DNA from: Azospirillum oryzae
Lineage (GTDB): Bacteria > Pseudomonadota > Alphaproteobacteria > Azospirillales > Azospirillaceae
Assembly: GCF_900177515.1 (NCBI RefSeq)
Contig: NZ_FXAK01000007.1
Location: 666,501-730,500, forward strand
Length of the DNA stretch: 64,000 nt
Reading direction: 5' to 3'
Position 1 is the stretch's first letter; each line of letters starts with the position of its first letter. This document shows positions 43,883-52,568 of this stretch, piece after piece. Both the position numbers and the translations under genes were made by a program. The notes below the pieces were generated by a model. The model ran no database searches, was not told where the DNA came from, and was given only the letters and a program-made list of their open reading frames with translations.

Positions 43883-45000
43883 GTCGCCGCCTCCAGGAAG
43901 GCGTGCAGTTCCTCAGGAGTCGGCGGCCGCTTGGCGCGGGTGGCCAGCGCCCGCACGCGCGGCAGAACCGCCTGCGCCATGGCGTCGTCGCAGGCGATGC
44001 CCAGCCGTTCATAGGCCAACTTAACCGCCGCGGTGCCGGAATGCTTGCCCAGCACGATCCGGTGCTCGCGCCCGACCTCGGCCGGGTCGAAATTCTGGTA
44101 GGTGGTACGGTCGCGCAGCAGGCCGTCGACATGGATGCCGGCCTCGTGGGTGAAGACGGCGGAACCGACGATCGACTTGTTGACCGCCACCGGCCGGTTG
44201 GAGGCCCGCTCCACCAGATCGCTGATGGCGCCGAGCGACCGCGTCTCCACGCCGCTGTCGATGTGGTAGAGGTGTTTCAGCGACACCACCACCTCCTCCA
44301 GCGGGGCGTTGCCGGCGCGCTCGCCCAGGCCGTTCACCGTGGTGTTGACATGGGTGGCGCCGCCCAGCACCGCAGCCAGCGAGTTGGCGTTGGCGAGGCC
44401 CAGATCGTCATGGGCGTGGATCTCGATCTCCAGGTCGGTGGCCCGGCGCAGCCGTTCGATGCAGGCACGCGTCTGGAAGGGGTCGAGCACGCCCAGCGTG
44501 TCGGCGAAGCGGAAGCGGCGCGCACCGGCCTCCTGCGCCACCGTGGCGGCGGCGATCAGGAAATCCATGTCGGCGCGGGAGGAATCCTCGCCGCCGACAC
44601 TGACCTCCAGCCCATGGTCGCGCGCCTGTTTCACCCGGCGCTCGATCTCCGCCAGCGCCCAGGCGCGGGTGCGCTTCAGCTTCCTCGTGATGTGGATGTC
44701 GGACACCGGCATCGACAGGTTGACGAAGCGGACATTGCAGGACAGCGCCGCCTTCAGGTCGGTGTCGTGCATGCGGCACCACACCATCAGCCGGCCCTTC
44801 AGCCCCAGCGACGCCACGGCGCGGATACCCTCGCGCTCCTCCTCGCCCATGGCGGGGATGCCGATTTCCTGCTCCGGCACGCCGGCGGCGTCGAGCGCGC
44901 GGGCGATGGCGATCTTCTCGTCAAGCGTGAAGGCGACGCCGGCGGTCTGCTCGCCGTCGCGCAGCGTGGTGTCGTTGATGGTGGCGAAGGTGGTGGGCAT
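43879..45000 (-). CDS. nifV: Homocitrate synthase NifV
   Basis: A 373-residue homocitrate synthase that condenses acetyl-CoA with 2-oxoglutarate to give the organic ligand of FeMo-co. Signatures are [17 protein letters not shown] at the N-terminus, [15 protein letters not shown] with metal-binding histidines, and [22 protein letters not shown] 45000 has GAGGTG upstream. An 80-base stem-loop lies between nifS and nifV. Confidence 0.95.
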   Translation of the reverse strand: MPTTFATINDTTLRDGEQTAGVAFTLDEKIAIARALDAAGVPEQEIGIPAMGEEEREGIRAVASLGLKGRLMVWCRMHDTDLKAALSCNVRFVNLSMPVSDIHITRKLKRTRAWALAEIERRVKQARDHGLEVSVGGEDSSRADMDFLIAAATVAQEAGARRFRFADTLGVLDPFQTRACIERLRRATDLEIEIHAHDDLGLANANSLAAVLGGATHVNTTVNGLGERAGNAPLEEVVVSLKHLYHIDSGVETRSLGAISDLVERASNRPVAVNKSIVGSAVFTHEAGIHVDGLLRDRTTYQNFDPAEVGREHRIVLGKHSGTAAVKLAYERLGIACDDAMAQAVLPRVRALATRAKRPPTPEELHAFLEAAT

Positions 45001-45046
45001 GGGGGCACCTCGCGCGCAGGGGGAAAAGCTACCCCCATGAGAAGTG

Positions 45047-45126
45047 TCGCAGGCCGGGCCGGGGACCCGCCCCGACGGGGTGTCGTCGGGCGGGGTGCCG
45101 GGACGGGCCATCGACCCGGCCTGCGA
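45047..45126 (-). other. Large stem-loop between nifS and nifV
   Basis: TCGCAGGCCGGG (45047-45058) and CCCGGCCTGCGA (45115-45126) are exact complements, and the interior holds a second imperfect stem CCCCGACG/CGTCGGGCGGGG. There is no T-run. It may be an mRNA stability or processing element that sets the nifS:nifV ratio. Confidence 0.6.
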
Positions 45127-45134
45127 TTCCGGTG

Positions 45135-46340
45135 TTACGAATAAACGGGCGCGAACTCTTTCGGCCGATCCGCGCCCTGCTGCCAGTAGGGCGACAGGCT
45201 GCGCAGCTTGGCGATGATGCCCGGCACCACGGCGATGACCCGGTCGATCTCCTCCTCCGTCGTATCGCGCGACAGCGAGAAGCGGGTGGCCCCATGGGCG
45301 GCGGTGTAGGGCACGCCCATGGCGCGCATGACGTGGCTCGGCTCCAGCGAGCCCGAGGTGCAGGCGGAGCCGGAGGACGCGGCGATCCCCGCCTCGTTCA
45401 GCAGCAGGAGGATCGCCTCGCCCTCGATATATTCAAAGGCGATGTTGCAGGTGTTGGGCAGGCGGTTGTCCGGGTTGCCGGTGACGAAGCAGCTCGGCAC
45501 CGCCGCCAGGATCGCCTGCTCCAGCTTGTCGCGCAGCGCCTTCACCCGCGTGTTCTCGTCACCCATATGGACCAGCGCCAGCTGGGCAGCGGCGCCCAGC
45601 CCGACGATGCCGGGCGCATTTTCCGTCCCGGCGCGGCGCGAGCGTTCCTGATGGCCGCCGCGCAGCATTGGGCGGTAGCGCAGGCCGCGCTTGACGTAGA
45701 GCGCGCCGATGCCCTTGGGGGCGTGCAGCTTGTGGCCGGACAGCGACAGCATGTCGATGGCGCTGTCGGCCAGCTTCATCGGGATCTTGCCGACCGACTG
45801 CACCGCATCGGTGTGGAAGAGGGCGCCGACCTCCTTGGCCATGCGCGCCAGTTCCTCCACCGGGAAGATCGTCCCGGTCTCGTTGTTGGCCCACATGATG
45901 GAGACGATGGCGACCTGATCGGACAGGGCGGCGCGGTAGGCCTCCATGTCGAGGTTGCCCCGGTTGTCCACCGGGATGCGATGGAACTTGTAGCCGCGCT
46001 TCTTCTCCAGATACTCGCAGAGCGCCAGCACACCGGGGTGTTCGACCACGCTGGTGACGATCTCGCGCTTCTTCGGATAGGCCTCCAGCGCCGACAGGAT
46101 GGCGGTGTTGTCGCTCTCCGTCCCGCCGGAGGTGAAGACGATCTCGCTGTCATGGGCGGCACCGAGCAGGGCCTGGACCTGCTTGCGCGCCCATTCGATC
46201 TTGCCGCCCACCGCGGCGCCGAAGCCGTGCATGGAGGACGGGTTGCCGAAATGCTCGGTGAAGAGCGGCAGCATCTCCTGCAGCACTTCCGGATCGACGC
46301 GGGTGGTGGCGTTGTTGTCGAGATAGATGCCCTGGCTCAT
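45135..46340 (-). CDS. nifS: Cysteine desulfurase NifS
   Basis: A 401-residue PLP cysteine desulfurase that provides sulfur for nitrogenase clusters. It begins [17 protein letters not shown]. The PLP lysine is Lys204 in [12 protein letters not shown], and the persulfide cysteine is Cys327 in [17 protein letters not shown] precedes the ATG. It is 15 bases after nifU. Confidence 0.95.
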   Translation of the reverse strand: MSQGIYLDNNATTRVDPEVLQEMLPLFTEHFGNPSSMHGFGAAVGGKIEWARKQVQALLGAAHDSEIVFTSGGTESDNTAILSALEAYPKKREIVTSVVEHPGVLALCEYLEKKRGYKFHRIPVDNRGNLDMEAYRAALSDQVAIVSIMWANNETGTIFPVEELARMAKEVGALFHTDAVQSVGKIPMKLADSAIDMLSLSGHKLHAPKGIGALYVKRGLRYRPMLRGGHQERSRRAGTENAPGIVGLGAAAQLALVHMGDENTRVKALRDKLEQAILAAVPSCFVTGNPDNRLPNTCNIAFEYIEGEAILLLLNEAGIAASSGSACTSGSLEPSHVMRAMGVPYTAAHGATRFSLSRDTTEEEIDRVIAVVPGIIAKLRSLSPYWQQGADRPKEFAPVYS

Positions 46341-46355
46341 GATATCAGGCTCCCC

Positions 46356-47279
46356 TTAACCCACATGGGCCGGCATCAGAGAGGCGGGCTTGACCCGCAC
46401 GAACTCGCCGAGCTTCTCGACCAGCTTCATCTGCACGCCCATCATCGTGCCGGCCGACTGCGAACAGCCGGAGCAGGCGCCGGAGAGCCGGACGTAGATG
46501 TCCTTGCCGTCGATGTCGACCAGTTCAACGTCGCCGCCGTCGCGCTGGATCTGCGGGCGCATCTCCTCGATGGCGGACATGATGGCCTGCATGCGCTGGA
46601 CATTGGTCAGCTTGGGCGCCGTGACCGGCTCGGCCTTCGGCTCCAGGGGCTTGATTGCGTCCAGCCCGACGGTGCCGGGGGTGTGCTTCTTGGCGGGCTT
46701 CAGGGCGCCGGTCTTTGCCAGCACCTCTTCCAGCACCTCCTCGATCTTCTCGTGGCAGGTCTGACAGGAGCCGCCGGCCTTGGTGTAGTGGGTGACCTCT
46801 TCCAGCGTGGTCAGGCCGTTGACGGTCACCGCGCGCTCGATCATGGCGGCGTCGATGCCGAAGCATTTGCAGACCAGCTCGCCTTCTTCATGGTCGTCTT
46901 CCCACGCCTCGCCCTTGTAGTTGGCGATGGCGGCGCGCAGAGCCTCGGCGCCCATGACGGAGCAGTGCATCTTCTCCGGTGGCAGGCCGCCCAGATACTC
47001 GGCAATGTCGCGGTTGGTCAGGGTCAGCGCCTCGTCCACCGTCTTGCCGATGATCATCTCGGTCAGCGCGGAAGATGACGCGATGGCCGAGCCGCAGCCG
47101 AAGGTCTGGAACTTCGCGTCCTGGATGATCTGGGTGTCGGGATCGACCTTCAGCATCAGACGCAGCGCGTCGCCGCAGGTGATGGAGCCGACCTCGCCGA
47201 CCGCGTTGGCGCTGTCCAGGACACCGGAGTTCTTCGGGTTGAAGAAGTGTTCCTTGACCTTGTCGGTGTAGTTCCACAT
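46356..47279 (-). CDS. nifU: Fe-S scaffold NifU
   Basis: A 307-residue full-length NifU with three parts: an IscU-type scaffold with Cys35, Cys62 and Cys106, a central [2Fe-2S] ferredoxin-like domain with Cys137, Cys139, Cys172 and Cys175, and a C-terminal Nfu domain with Cys269 and Cys272 (CSGC). It assembles clusters with NifS for nitrogenase. All ligands are intact. It lies between the nif-type iscA and nifS. Confidence 0.96.
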   Translation of the reverse strand: MWNYTDKVKEHFFNPKNSGVLDSANAVGEVGSITCGDALRLMLKVDPDTQIIQDAKFQTFGCGSAIASSSALTEMIIGKTVDEALTLTNRDIAEYLGGLPPEKMHCSVMGAEALRAAIANYKGEAWEDDHEEGELVCKCFGIDAAMIERAVTVNGLTTLEEVTHYTKAGGSCQTCHEKIEEVLEEVLAKTGALKPAKKHTPGTVGLDAIKPLEPKAEPVTAPKLTNVQRMQAIMSAIEEMRPQIQRDGGDVELVDIDGKDIYVRLSGACSGCSQSAGTMMGVQMKLVEKLGEFVRVKPASLMPAHVG

Positions 47280-47348
47280 GTCGCTGCTGCCTTTCCGTGG
47301 GGTGCGCGCCTTGGGGAAGAGTGTCGGGGGCGGTGTCAGTGGCCCCGA

Positions 47349-47744
47349 TTAATGGGTCGAATAGGGGGCCGACGACCCGCAGCTGGACGAGGAGGTCGAG
47401 CAGGAGCCGCCCCCGCCTTCACCGGCCGAGAAGGACTTGCCGCAGCCGCAGCTGCTGGTCGCGTTCGGGTTGTCGAACTTGAAGCCGGAGCCTTCGATGC
47501 CCTCGACGAAATCGACCACCACGCCGCTCAGGAAGGGCTGGCTGTTGGCGTCGACGAAGATGGTGACCGGGCCGAAGCTGAGCACCGCATCGTCGTCGCT
47601 GGCCGCCGCCTCCAGGCCCATCTGGTATTTCAGGCCGGCGCAGCCGCCGTCGGTGACCGCGATCCGCAGGCCGGCGGCGGCACCGCCCGACTTCGCCAGC
47701 ACCTGCTCCAGAGTGGAAACCGCCGCATCCGTCAGAGTCACCAT
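47349..47744 (-). CDS. Nif-associated A-type Fe-S carrier (IscA/HesB)
   Basis: A 131-residue A-type carrier. The conserved cysteines are Cys35 (GGCAGLKY), Cys99 and Cys101 (SCGCG). After the normal family end the protein carries a Gly/Ser-rich tail with Cys115 and Cys122. It is the first gene of the nif operon, with AGGAGG upstream of the ATG, and its promoter is a sigma-54 element 60 bases upstream. It probably receives or delivers clusters with NifU. Confidence 0.9.
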   Translation of the reverse strand: MVTLTDAAVSTLEQVLAKSGGAAAGLRIAVTDGGCAGLKYQMGLEAAASDDDAVLSFGPVTIFVDANSQPFLSGVVVDFVEGIEGSGFKFDNPNATSSCGCGKSFSAGEGGGGSCSTSSSSCGSSAPYSTH

Positions 47745-47800
47745 GTCCCGCCTCCTCAAGCCGCGTTGCCGGGGGTGCCGGCCGATCTGACGGGAAGTAG

Positions 47801-47816
47801 AGCAAGGGCTGTGCCA
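47801..47816 (-). promoter_or_regulatory. Sigma-54 promoter of the iscA-nifUSV operon
   Basis: On the minus strand TGGCACAGCCCTTGCT, a full match to TGGCAC-N5-TTGC. Start expected near 47790, about 45 bases before the iscA ATG. Confidence 0.9.
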
Positions 47817-47916
47817 AACCGGCAACTCATTGATTTTAAACGATTGTCAGGCTGAAATGGCTTGGCGAGAGTCCGACAATGTTTCGCCTTCCAACGTTTT
47901 TGTCGGGTTTGGCGCG

Positions 47917-47932
47917 TGTCGCTTTTGCGACA
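47917..47932. promoter_or_regulatory. NifA upstream activator site, possibly shared by divergent genes
   Basis: TGTCGCTTTTGCGACA, an exact TGT-N10-ACA palindrome differing at one base from the fixA site. It is about 100 bases from the nif operon -24 element on one side and about 80 from a sigma-54-like element on the other. Confidence 0.88.
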
Positions 47933-48011
47933 GCCGCGACACTTCGCCGCACAAAAATAGTGTGGTCTTTCCCCGTGCCTGCGCGCGTACCATGGGACGT
48001 CGTCGGTGCGT

Positions 48012-48027
48012 CGGATGATTGATTGCG
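48012..48027 (+). promoter_or_regulatory. Sigma-54-like element ahead of the divergent gene
   Basis: CGGATGATTGATTGCG has the invariant GG and GC ten bases apart and a perfect TTGC -12 element, but a weak -24 (CGGATG in place of TGGCAC). Start expected near 48038, leaving a short leader with GAGGGAAG before the ATG at 48056. Confidence 0.45.
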
Positions 48028-48055
48028 TCAGCAGGAAATACAGGCGAGGGAAGCG

Positions 48056-48580
48056 ATGAGCGACGAACCGATCGAACTCAGGATGTCGAACGGCCGCATG
48101 GCCTTCGGCGACGTGCCCGAACAGATCGACGAACTGCTGCAGGAAGCGGTGAAAGCCCGTGACGTGCCCGACGCCTGCGAGGCGCTGTTGTGGGAGGCGC
48201 ACCGCAAGGGGCCGCGGGTGCTGCCGGTCTTCTACGCGCTCTACAAATTCTACTTCAACCGCAAGAAGCTGGGCGAGGCGGAGCGGGTGGCCCGCATCGG
48301 GCTGGATGCCGCGGCCTTGCAGGGCGGCTTTCCGGCCGACTGGTCGCAACTGACCGCCGGTTCCACCGACTGGACGGCGGCCGGGCCGGCGCGCTTCTTC
48401 CTGTTCACCATGAAGGCGCTGGCCTTCATCGAACTGCGCCGCCACAACCGCGACAGGGCGCTGGCGATTCTTGCCAAGATGGCGGAGATCGACCCGGCAG
48501 ATCAGGTCGGCTACGGCACCATCGCCGCGCTGGCCCGTGGATTGGGCGATGGGCTGGATGGCGAGGGCGGGGCGGCGTAA
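48056..48580 (+). CDS. Unknown helical (TPR-like) protein divergent from the nif operon
   Basis: A 174-residue, mostly alpha-helical soluble protein. Helix pairs such as DELLQEAVKARDVPDACEAL, FYALYKFYFNRKKLGEAERV and ALAFIELRRHNRDRALAILA suggest tetratricopeptide-like repeats and a protein-binding role. No catalytic motif. GAGGGAAG precedes the ATG. It faces away from the iscA-nifU operon across a region containing one NifA site and a sigma-54-like element, so it is a candidate nif-regulated accessory gene. Confidence 0.75.
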   Translation: MSDEPIELRMSNGRMAFGDVPEQIDELLQEAVKARDVPDACEALLWEAHRKGPRVLPVFYALYKFYFNRKKLGEAERVARIGLDAAALQGGFPADWSQLTAGSTDWTAAGPARFFLFTMKALAFIELRRHNRDRALAILAKMAEIDPADQVGYGTIAALARGLGDGLDGEGGAA

Positions 48581-48585
48581 TACGA

Positions 48586-48623
48586 AAAAGGCCCCCGGCC
48601 CAGGGGGGAACCGGGCCGGGGGC
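48586..48623 (-). terminator. Terminator of the Old Yellow Enzyme gene
   Basis: GCCCCCGGCCC (48591-48601) and GGGCCGGGGGC (48613-48623) form an 11-pair stem. On the minus strand it is followed by TTTTT. It also separates the convergent TPR-like gene. Confidence 0.8.
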
Positions 48624-48703
48624 AGCGGGGATTTGCGTCTCACGACGCGCTCTCATGTCGAGAGCAATTGCGGCCCTGCCGGGGTGGTGGGACCGCAATC
48701 CGG

Positions 48704-49819
48704 TCAGGCGGCGACGGATTCCAGGGCCGGATAGTCGGTGTAGCCCTTGGCGTCGCCGCCGTAGTAGGTGGTGCGGTCCGGCTCGGCCAGCGACGCATCG
48801 GCACGGAAGCGCACGGGCAGGTCCGGGTTGGAGATGAAGGCCTCGCCGAAGCTGACCGCGTCCGCCTCGCCGTTCGCCAAGGCGGTGTCGGCGTCGGTCC
48901 GGCTGTAGCCGCCATTCAGGATGAGCGGGCCCTTGAAGGCTGCGCGCAAGGCGGACGCCACATGCGGCGCCCCCTCCGGCGGGGCCATATGGTGGCCGGG
49001 CCGGCCCTCGATCACATGCAGATAGGCGAGGTTGAAGGGGTTCAGCGCCTTGGTGATCGCCAGGAAATGCGGCAGCGGGTCGCTGTCCTTCATGTCGTTG
49101 AACACGCCGGTCGGCGACAGGCGGACGCCGATGCGGTCGGCGCCGACGGCATGGGCCGTGGCCTCCAGGATTTCCAGCAGGAAGCGGCAGCGGTTCTCCA
49201 CCGTCCCGCCATACTGGTCGGTCCGGGTGTTGGTGCCGTCGCGCAGGAACTGGTCGATCAGATAGCCGTTGGCTGCGTGGATCTCGACGCCATCCAGGCC
49301 GGCATCGAACACCGCGCGCTTGGCGGCATCGGCGAAGTGACGGACCAGGGCGGGGATCTCTGCGGTCTCCAGGGCGCGCGGCACCGGGAAGGGCTCCATG
49401 CCGGCGCCGGTGTAGAGCTGGCCCTTCGCCGCGATCGCCGACGGGGCGACCGGGGCAGCGCCGTTCGGCTGGAAGCGCGGGTGGGAGATGCGGCCGACAT
49501 GCCAGAGTTGGGTGACGATCCGCCCGCCGGCGTCATGCACGGCGTCCGCCACCGCGCGCCAAGCCAGGGTCTGGGCGTCGGTGTGGATGCCCGGCGTGTT
49601 GGGATAGCCCTGGGCGGTGTCGCAGACCTGCGTCGCCTCGGTGATGATCAGGCCGGCGGAGGCGCGCTGCGCGTAATATTCGGCGGTCAGCGCGGTCGGG
49701 CAGTTGCCCTCGCCGGCGCGGCTGCGGGTCATCGGCGCCATGACGACGCGGTTCGGCAGCTCGATGGCGCCGAGGCGCAGCGGGGTGAACAGGTCAGGCT
49801 TTGCAGTGCTTTGCGGCAT
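48704..49819 (-). CDS. nemA: NADH:flavin oxidoreductase, Old Yellow Enzyme (NemA-like)
   Basis: A 371-residue FMN-dependent ene-reductase. It shows VMAPMTRSRAGEG near the N-terminus, the conserved HAANGYLIDQFL with the active-site His-Asn pair, and the FMN block near residue 300 (LILNGGYSRTDADTAL). Such enzymes reduce N-ethylmaleimide, quinones and nitro compounds. It is divergent from a TetR-type gene with two operator-like palindromes between them, so it is likely repressed by that regulator and induced by electrophiles. Confidence 0.88.
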   Translation of the reverse strand: MPQSTAKPDLFTPLRLGAIELPNRVVMAPMTRSRAGEGNCPTALTAEYYAQRASAGLIITEATQVCDTAQGYPNTPGIHTDAQTLAWRAVADAVHDAGGRIVTQLWHVGRISHPRFQPNGAAPVAPSAIAAKGQLYTGAGMEPFPVPRALETAEIPALVRHFADAAKRAVFDAGLDGVEIHAANGYLIDQFLRDGTNTRTDQYGGTVENRCRFLLEILEATAHAVGADRIGVRLSPTGVFNDMKDSDPLPHFLAITKALNPFNLAYLHVIEGRPGHHMAPPEGAPHVASALRAAFKGPLILNGGYSRTDADTALANGEADAVSFGEAFISNPDLPVRFRADASLAEPDRTTYYGGDAKGYTDYPALESVAA

Positions 49820-49860
49820 GGCGGGACTACCCCCTATTGGCCCCTGTCGGGCAAATCGGC

Positions 49861-49884
49861 TTGTATGTATGTGAGTACATACTT
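49861..49884. promoter_or_regulatory. TetR-type operator, site 1
   Basis: GTATGT (49863-49868) and ACATAC (49877-49882) form a dyad within a stretch that shares the CATACTT half-site with site 2. It is about 40 bases from the nemA start codon. Confidence 0.55.
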
Positions 49885-49906
49885 GAACCGGAGCCCGCCG
49901 CTTGTC

Positions 49907-49926
49907 AAGTATGTATCTGCATACTT
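49907..49926. promoter_or_regulatory. TetR-type operator, site 2
   Basis: AAGTATGTATCTGCATACTT is a palindrome with seven-base arms and a six-base centre, ending just before the TetR start codon. The position suits autorepression. Confidence 0.65.
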
Positions 49927-49929
49927 ATT

Positions 49930-50640
49930 ATGAAGCCGACGGGACGCACCGGAGAGGGACGGGTTTTGGACGCAAGCACGGAAGCTGACGGCAGTTGCCC
50001 CAGTAACGGCAATATCAACGGCACCGAGGGCGCCTGCGAGGGCGGGGCACGCAAGCGCGACCGCGCCGCGACCGAGGGCGCGCTGCTCGACGCCGCCAAG
50101 CTGGTGTTCGCCGAACGCGGCTTCGATGCGGCGACGACGCGCGAGATCGCCGGGCGGGCCGGGGTCAACGAACAGCTGATCCAGCGCTATTTCTCAGGAA
50201 AGAGCGGGCTGCTGCTGGCGGTGGTGGAGCGCTATTGGCGCGAGGAGTCGGGCGGCTGCGACCTGCCGCCGCTGCACGAGGATCTGGAGACCGACCTCGC
50301 CCGTTTCCTGCACGCCCAATTGAAGCACAGCTGGAAATGCCGCGACTTCACCCGCGTGGTGCTGGCCCGCGCCCTGGTCGATCAGGCGGTGGCGGACGAG
50401 ATGGCCCGCACCCTGTCGCAGAGCCGCATCCCCTGCCTGCTGAGACGGCTGGAAGGCTTCCGCGCACGGGGCGCCATCGCCGCCGATGCCGACCTCGCCA
50501 ATGTGGCGGCCGGCATCGCGACGCTCAGCTTCGGGCTGGGCTTCCTCGATCAGGTCGTGTTCGGCCGCGACGATGCCGGCATCTGCGCGATGGTCGGCAC
50601 GCTGGCCCACACCATCGCCCATGGCCTGACGCCGCGGTAA
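49930..50640 (+). CDS. TetR/AcrR family transcriptional regulator
   Basis: A 236-residue TetR-type regulator. After an unusual 45-residue N-terminal segment, the helix-turn-helix reads LVFAERGFDAATTREIAGRAGVNEQLIQRYFSGK, shown here in parts: ATTREIAGRAGVNEQLIQRY is the DNA-reading region near residues 77-96. The C-terminal ligand domain is helical. The start at ATG 49930 overlaps the end of the operator region. It probably controls nemA and itself. Confidence 0.85.
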   Translation: MKPTGRTGEGRVLDASTEADGSCPSNGNINGTEGACEGGARKRDRAATEGALLDAAKLVFAERGFDAATTREIAGRAGVNEQLIQRYFSGKSGLLLAVVERYWREESGGCDLPPLHEDLETDLARFLHAQLKHSWKCRDFTRVVLARALVDQAVADEMARTLSQSRIPCLLRRLEGFRARGAIAADADLANVAAGIATLSFGLGFLDQVVFGRDDAGICAMVGTLAHTIAHGLTPR

Positions 50641-50647
50641 GCCGCGG

Positions 50648-51574
50648 TTACTCCGCGGCTGCGGCGGTGCGGGTGCTGCTGCGGTGGCTGTGGACCGCGT
50701 CGGCGGTGAAGACGGCCAACGCCACCCAGATGCAGGCGAAGGTGATGGCGTGGCTTTGGGTGAAGGCCTCGCCATAGACCAGCACGCCCAGCAGAAGCTG
50801 TCCGGTCGGCCCGACATATTGCAGCAGCCCGAGCGTGGTCATGGTCAGCCGCGACGCGCCGATCATGAAGAGAACCAGCGGCACCGCCGTCATCGGCCCG
50901 GCCAGCACCAGCAGGATGCTGTCGCCCCATTCATGGCCGAAGGTCCCGCCGCCACCCAACCACAGCAGATAGCCCAGCGCCACCGGCAGAAGCAGCGCGG
51001 TTTCGACCAGCAGCCCGATCACCGGGTCGATCGCCGCCTTCTTGCGCACCAGGGCGTAGAAGCCGAAGGACAGCGCCAGCGACAGGGCGACCCACGGAAC
51101 GGCGCCATAGCTGACGACGAGGCTGCCGACGCCGGCCGCCGCGATGGCGACCGCCAGCATCCGGCCGCGGCTGAGCCGTTCATGCAGGAACAGCACGCCC
51201 AGCAGCACATTGACCAGCGGGTTGATGAAATATCCCAGGCTGGCCTCCACCAGCCGGCTGTTCACCACCGCCCAGATGAAGACGGTCCAGTTGACGGAGA
51301 CCAGCAGCGTGGTGACCACCAGAATGCCCAGCCGGCGCCAGTTGCCCACCGCGGCGACGACGGCCGCCGGCCCGCGGGTCACCAGCACGCCGACGCCGAC
51401 CAGCACCACCGTCCAGATCACGCGGTGCGCCACGATCTCCACCGCGCCGACATTGCCCAGCAATTTGAAGAAGACGGGGTTGACCAGCCCCCAGATCAGG
51501 TAGGAGGCCAGTGCCGCGACAAACGCTGCGGTTGTGGAGGTCGGGGCCTTGGCGGGCGGCGGAGTTTGAACCAT
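50648..51574 (-). CDS. rarD: EamA family transporter RarD
   Basis: A 308-residue drug/metabolite-superfamily permease with about ten helices. The RarD signature is SYLIWGLVNPVFFKLLG at the N-terminus and LGYFINPLVNVLLGVLFLHERL in the middle, with QYVGPTGQLLLGVLVYGE near the end. The substrate is unknown. It is convergent with the TetR gene, whose stop is seven bases away. Confidence 0.88.
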   Translation of the reverse strand: MVQTPPPAKAPTSTTAAFVAALASYLIWGLVNPVFFKLLGNVGAVEIVAHRVIWTVVLVGVGVLVTRGPAAVVAAVGNWRRLGILVVTTLLVSVNWTVFIWAVVNSRLVEASLGYFINPLVNVLLGVLFLHERLSRGRMLAVAIAAAGVGSLVVSYGAVPWVALSLALSFGFYALVRKKAAIDPVIGLLVETALLLPVALGYLLWLGGGGTFGHEWGDSILLVLAGPMTAVPLVLFMIGASRLTMTTLGLLQYVGPTGQLLLGVLVYGEAFTQSHAITFACIWVALAVFTADAVHSHRSSTRTAAAAE

Positions 51575-51679
51575 ACCGTCCGTTTAGCACATAGTTTGTG
51601 CAATCCGGCAGCGGCCGGGCTGACATGGCCGGGCTGCGCAACCGGCATCACTCCCGCCCCGCGCCCCTTTCACGCAACA

Positions 51680-51706
51680 AAAAACCCCGCCGGAGCGGGG
51701 TTTCTC
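51680..51706 (-). terminator. Terminator of the bolA-grxD operon
   Basis: AAACCCCGC (51682-51690) and GCGGGGTTT (51695-51703) with a four-base loop. On the minus strand a run of six Ts follows. It lies 27 bases past the grxD stop. Confidence 0.85.
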
Positions 51707-51732
51707 GTTTCGATCCCGAAACCGCCGCCATA

Positions 51733-52068
<336 letters not shown>

Positions 52069-52154
52069 GACTCGATGACCCTTCCGATTCGGCCCGGCAA
52101 TGCCGCGGCCTTGTCCGTTACGACTTGTGTTCAGGCGCCTTCCGGCATCTGTTC

Positions 52155-52394
52155 TCAGGCGCCTTCCGGCACCGCGGTGGTCAGCGCCAGGGCGTGCAGT
52201 TCGCCGCCCATTTTGCCCTGCAGGGACGCGTAGACCATCTGGTGCTGCTGCACCCGGCTCTTTCCCTTGAAGGCGGCGGAGGTGACGAGCGCGGCATAGT
52301 GGTCGCCGTCGCCCCGAAGGTCGGCGATCTCCACGACCGCGTCGGGGATGCCTTCCTTGATGAGCTTTTCGATCGTGGCGGCTTCCATCGCCAT
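52155..52394 (-). CDS. BolA family protein
   Basis: A 79-residue BolA/IbaG-type protein. It contains the conserved GDGDHYAALVTSAAF and RVQQHQMVYASLQGKMGGELHAL, with the histidines that co-ligate the cluster with glutaredoxin. It is upstream of grxD in the same operon, the standard partner arrangement. Two in-frame ATGs six bases apart leave the exact start open. Confidence 0.92.
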   Translation of the reverse strand: MAMEAATIEKLIKEGIPDAVVEIADLRGDGDHYAALVTSAAFKGKSRVQQHQMVYASLQGKMGGELHALALTTAVPEGA

Positions 52395-52568
52395 GGGTCC
52401 AATCCTCGTTCTGTTCAGGGCTCTGTTCAGGATTGCCCCGCCCGGGCACTTGCTTCTCGAGATAGATTAGGTATGGCCGGGCCGTTTGTCATCCACCGGC
52501 AAATATTTGCCGATCTGCGGAAGACGCCGTGACGGCCCGCGCCGCCCTCGTTCAACAGCGTTGGCAGG

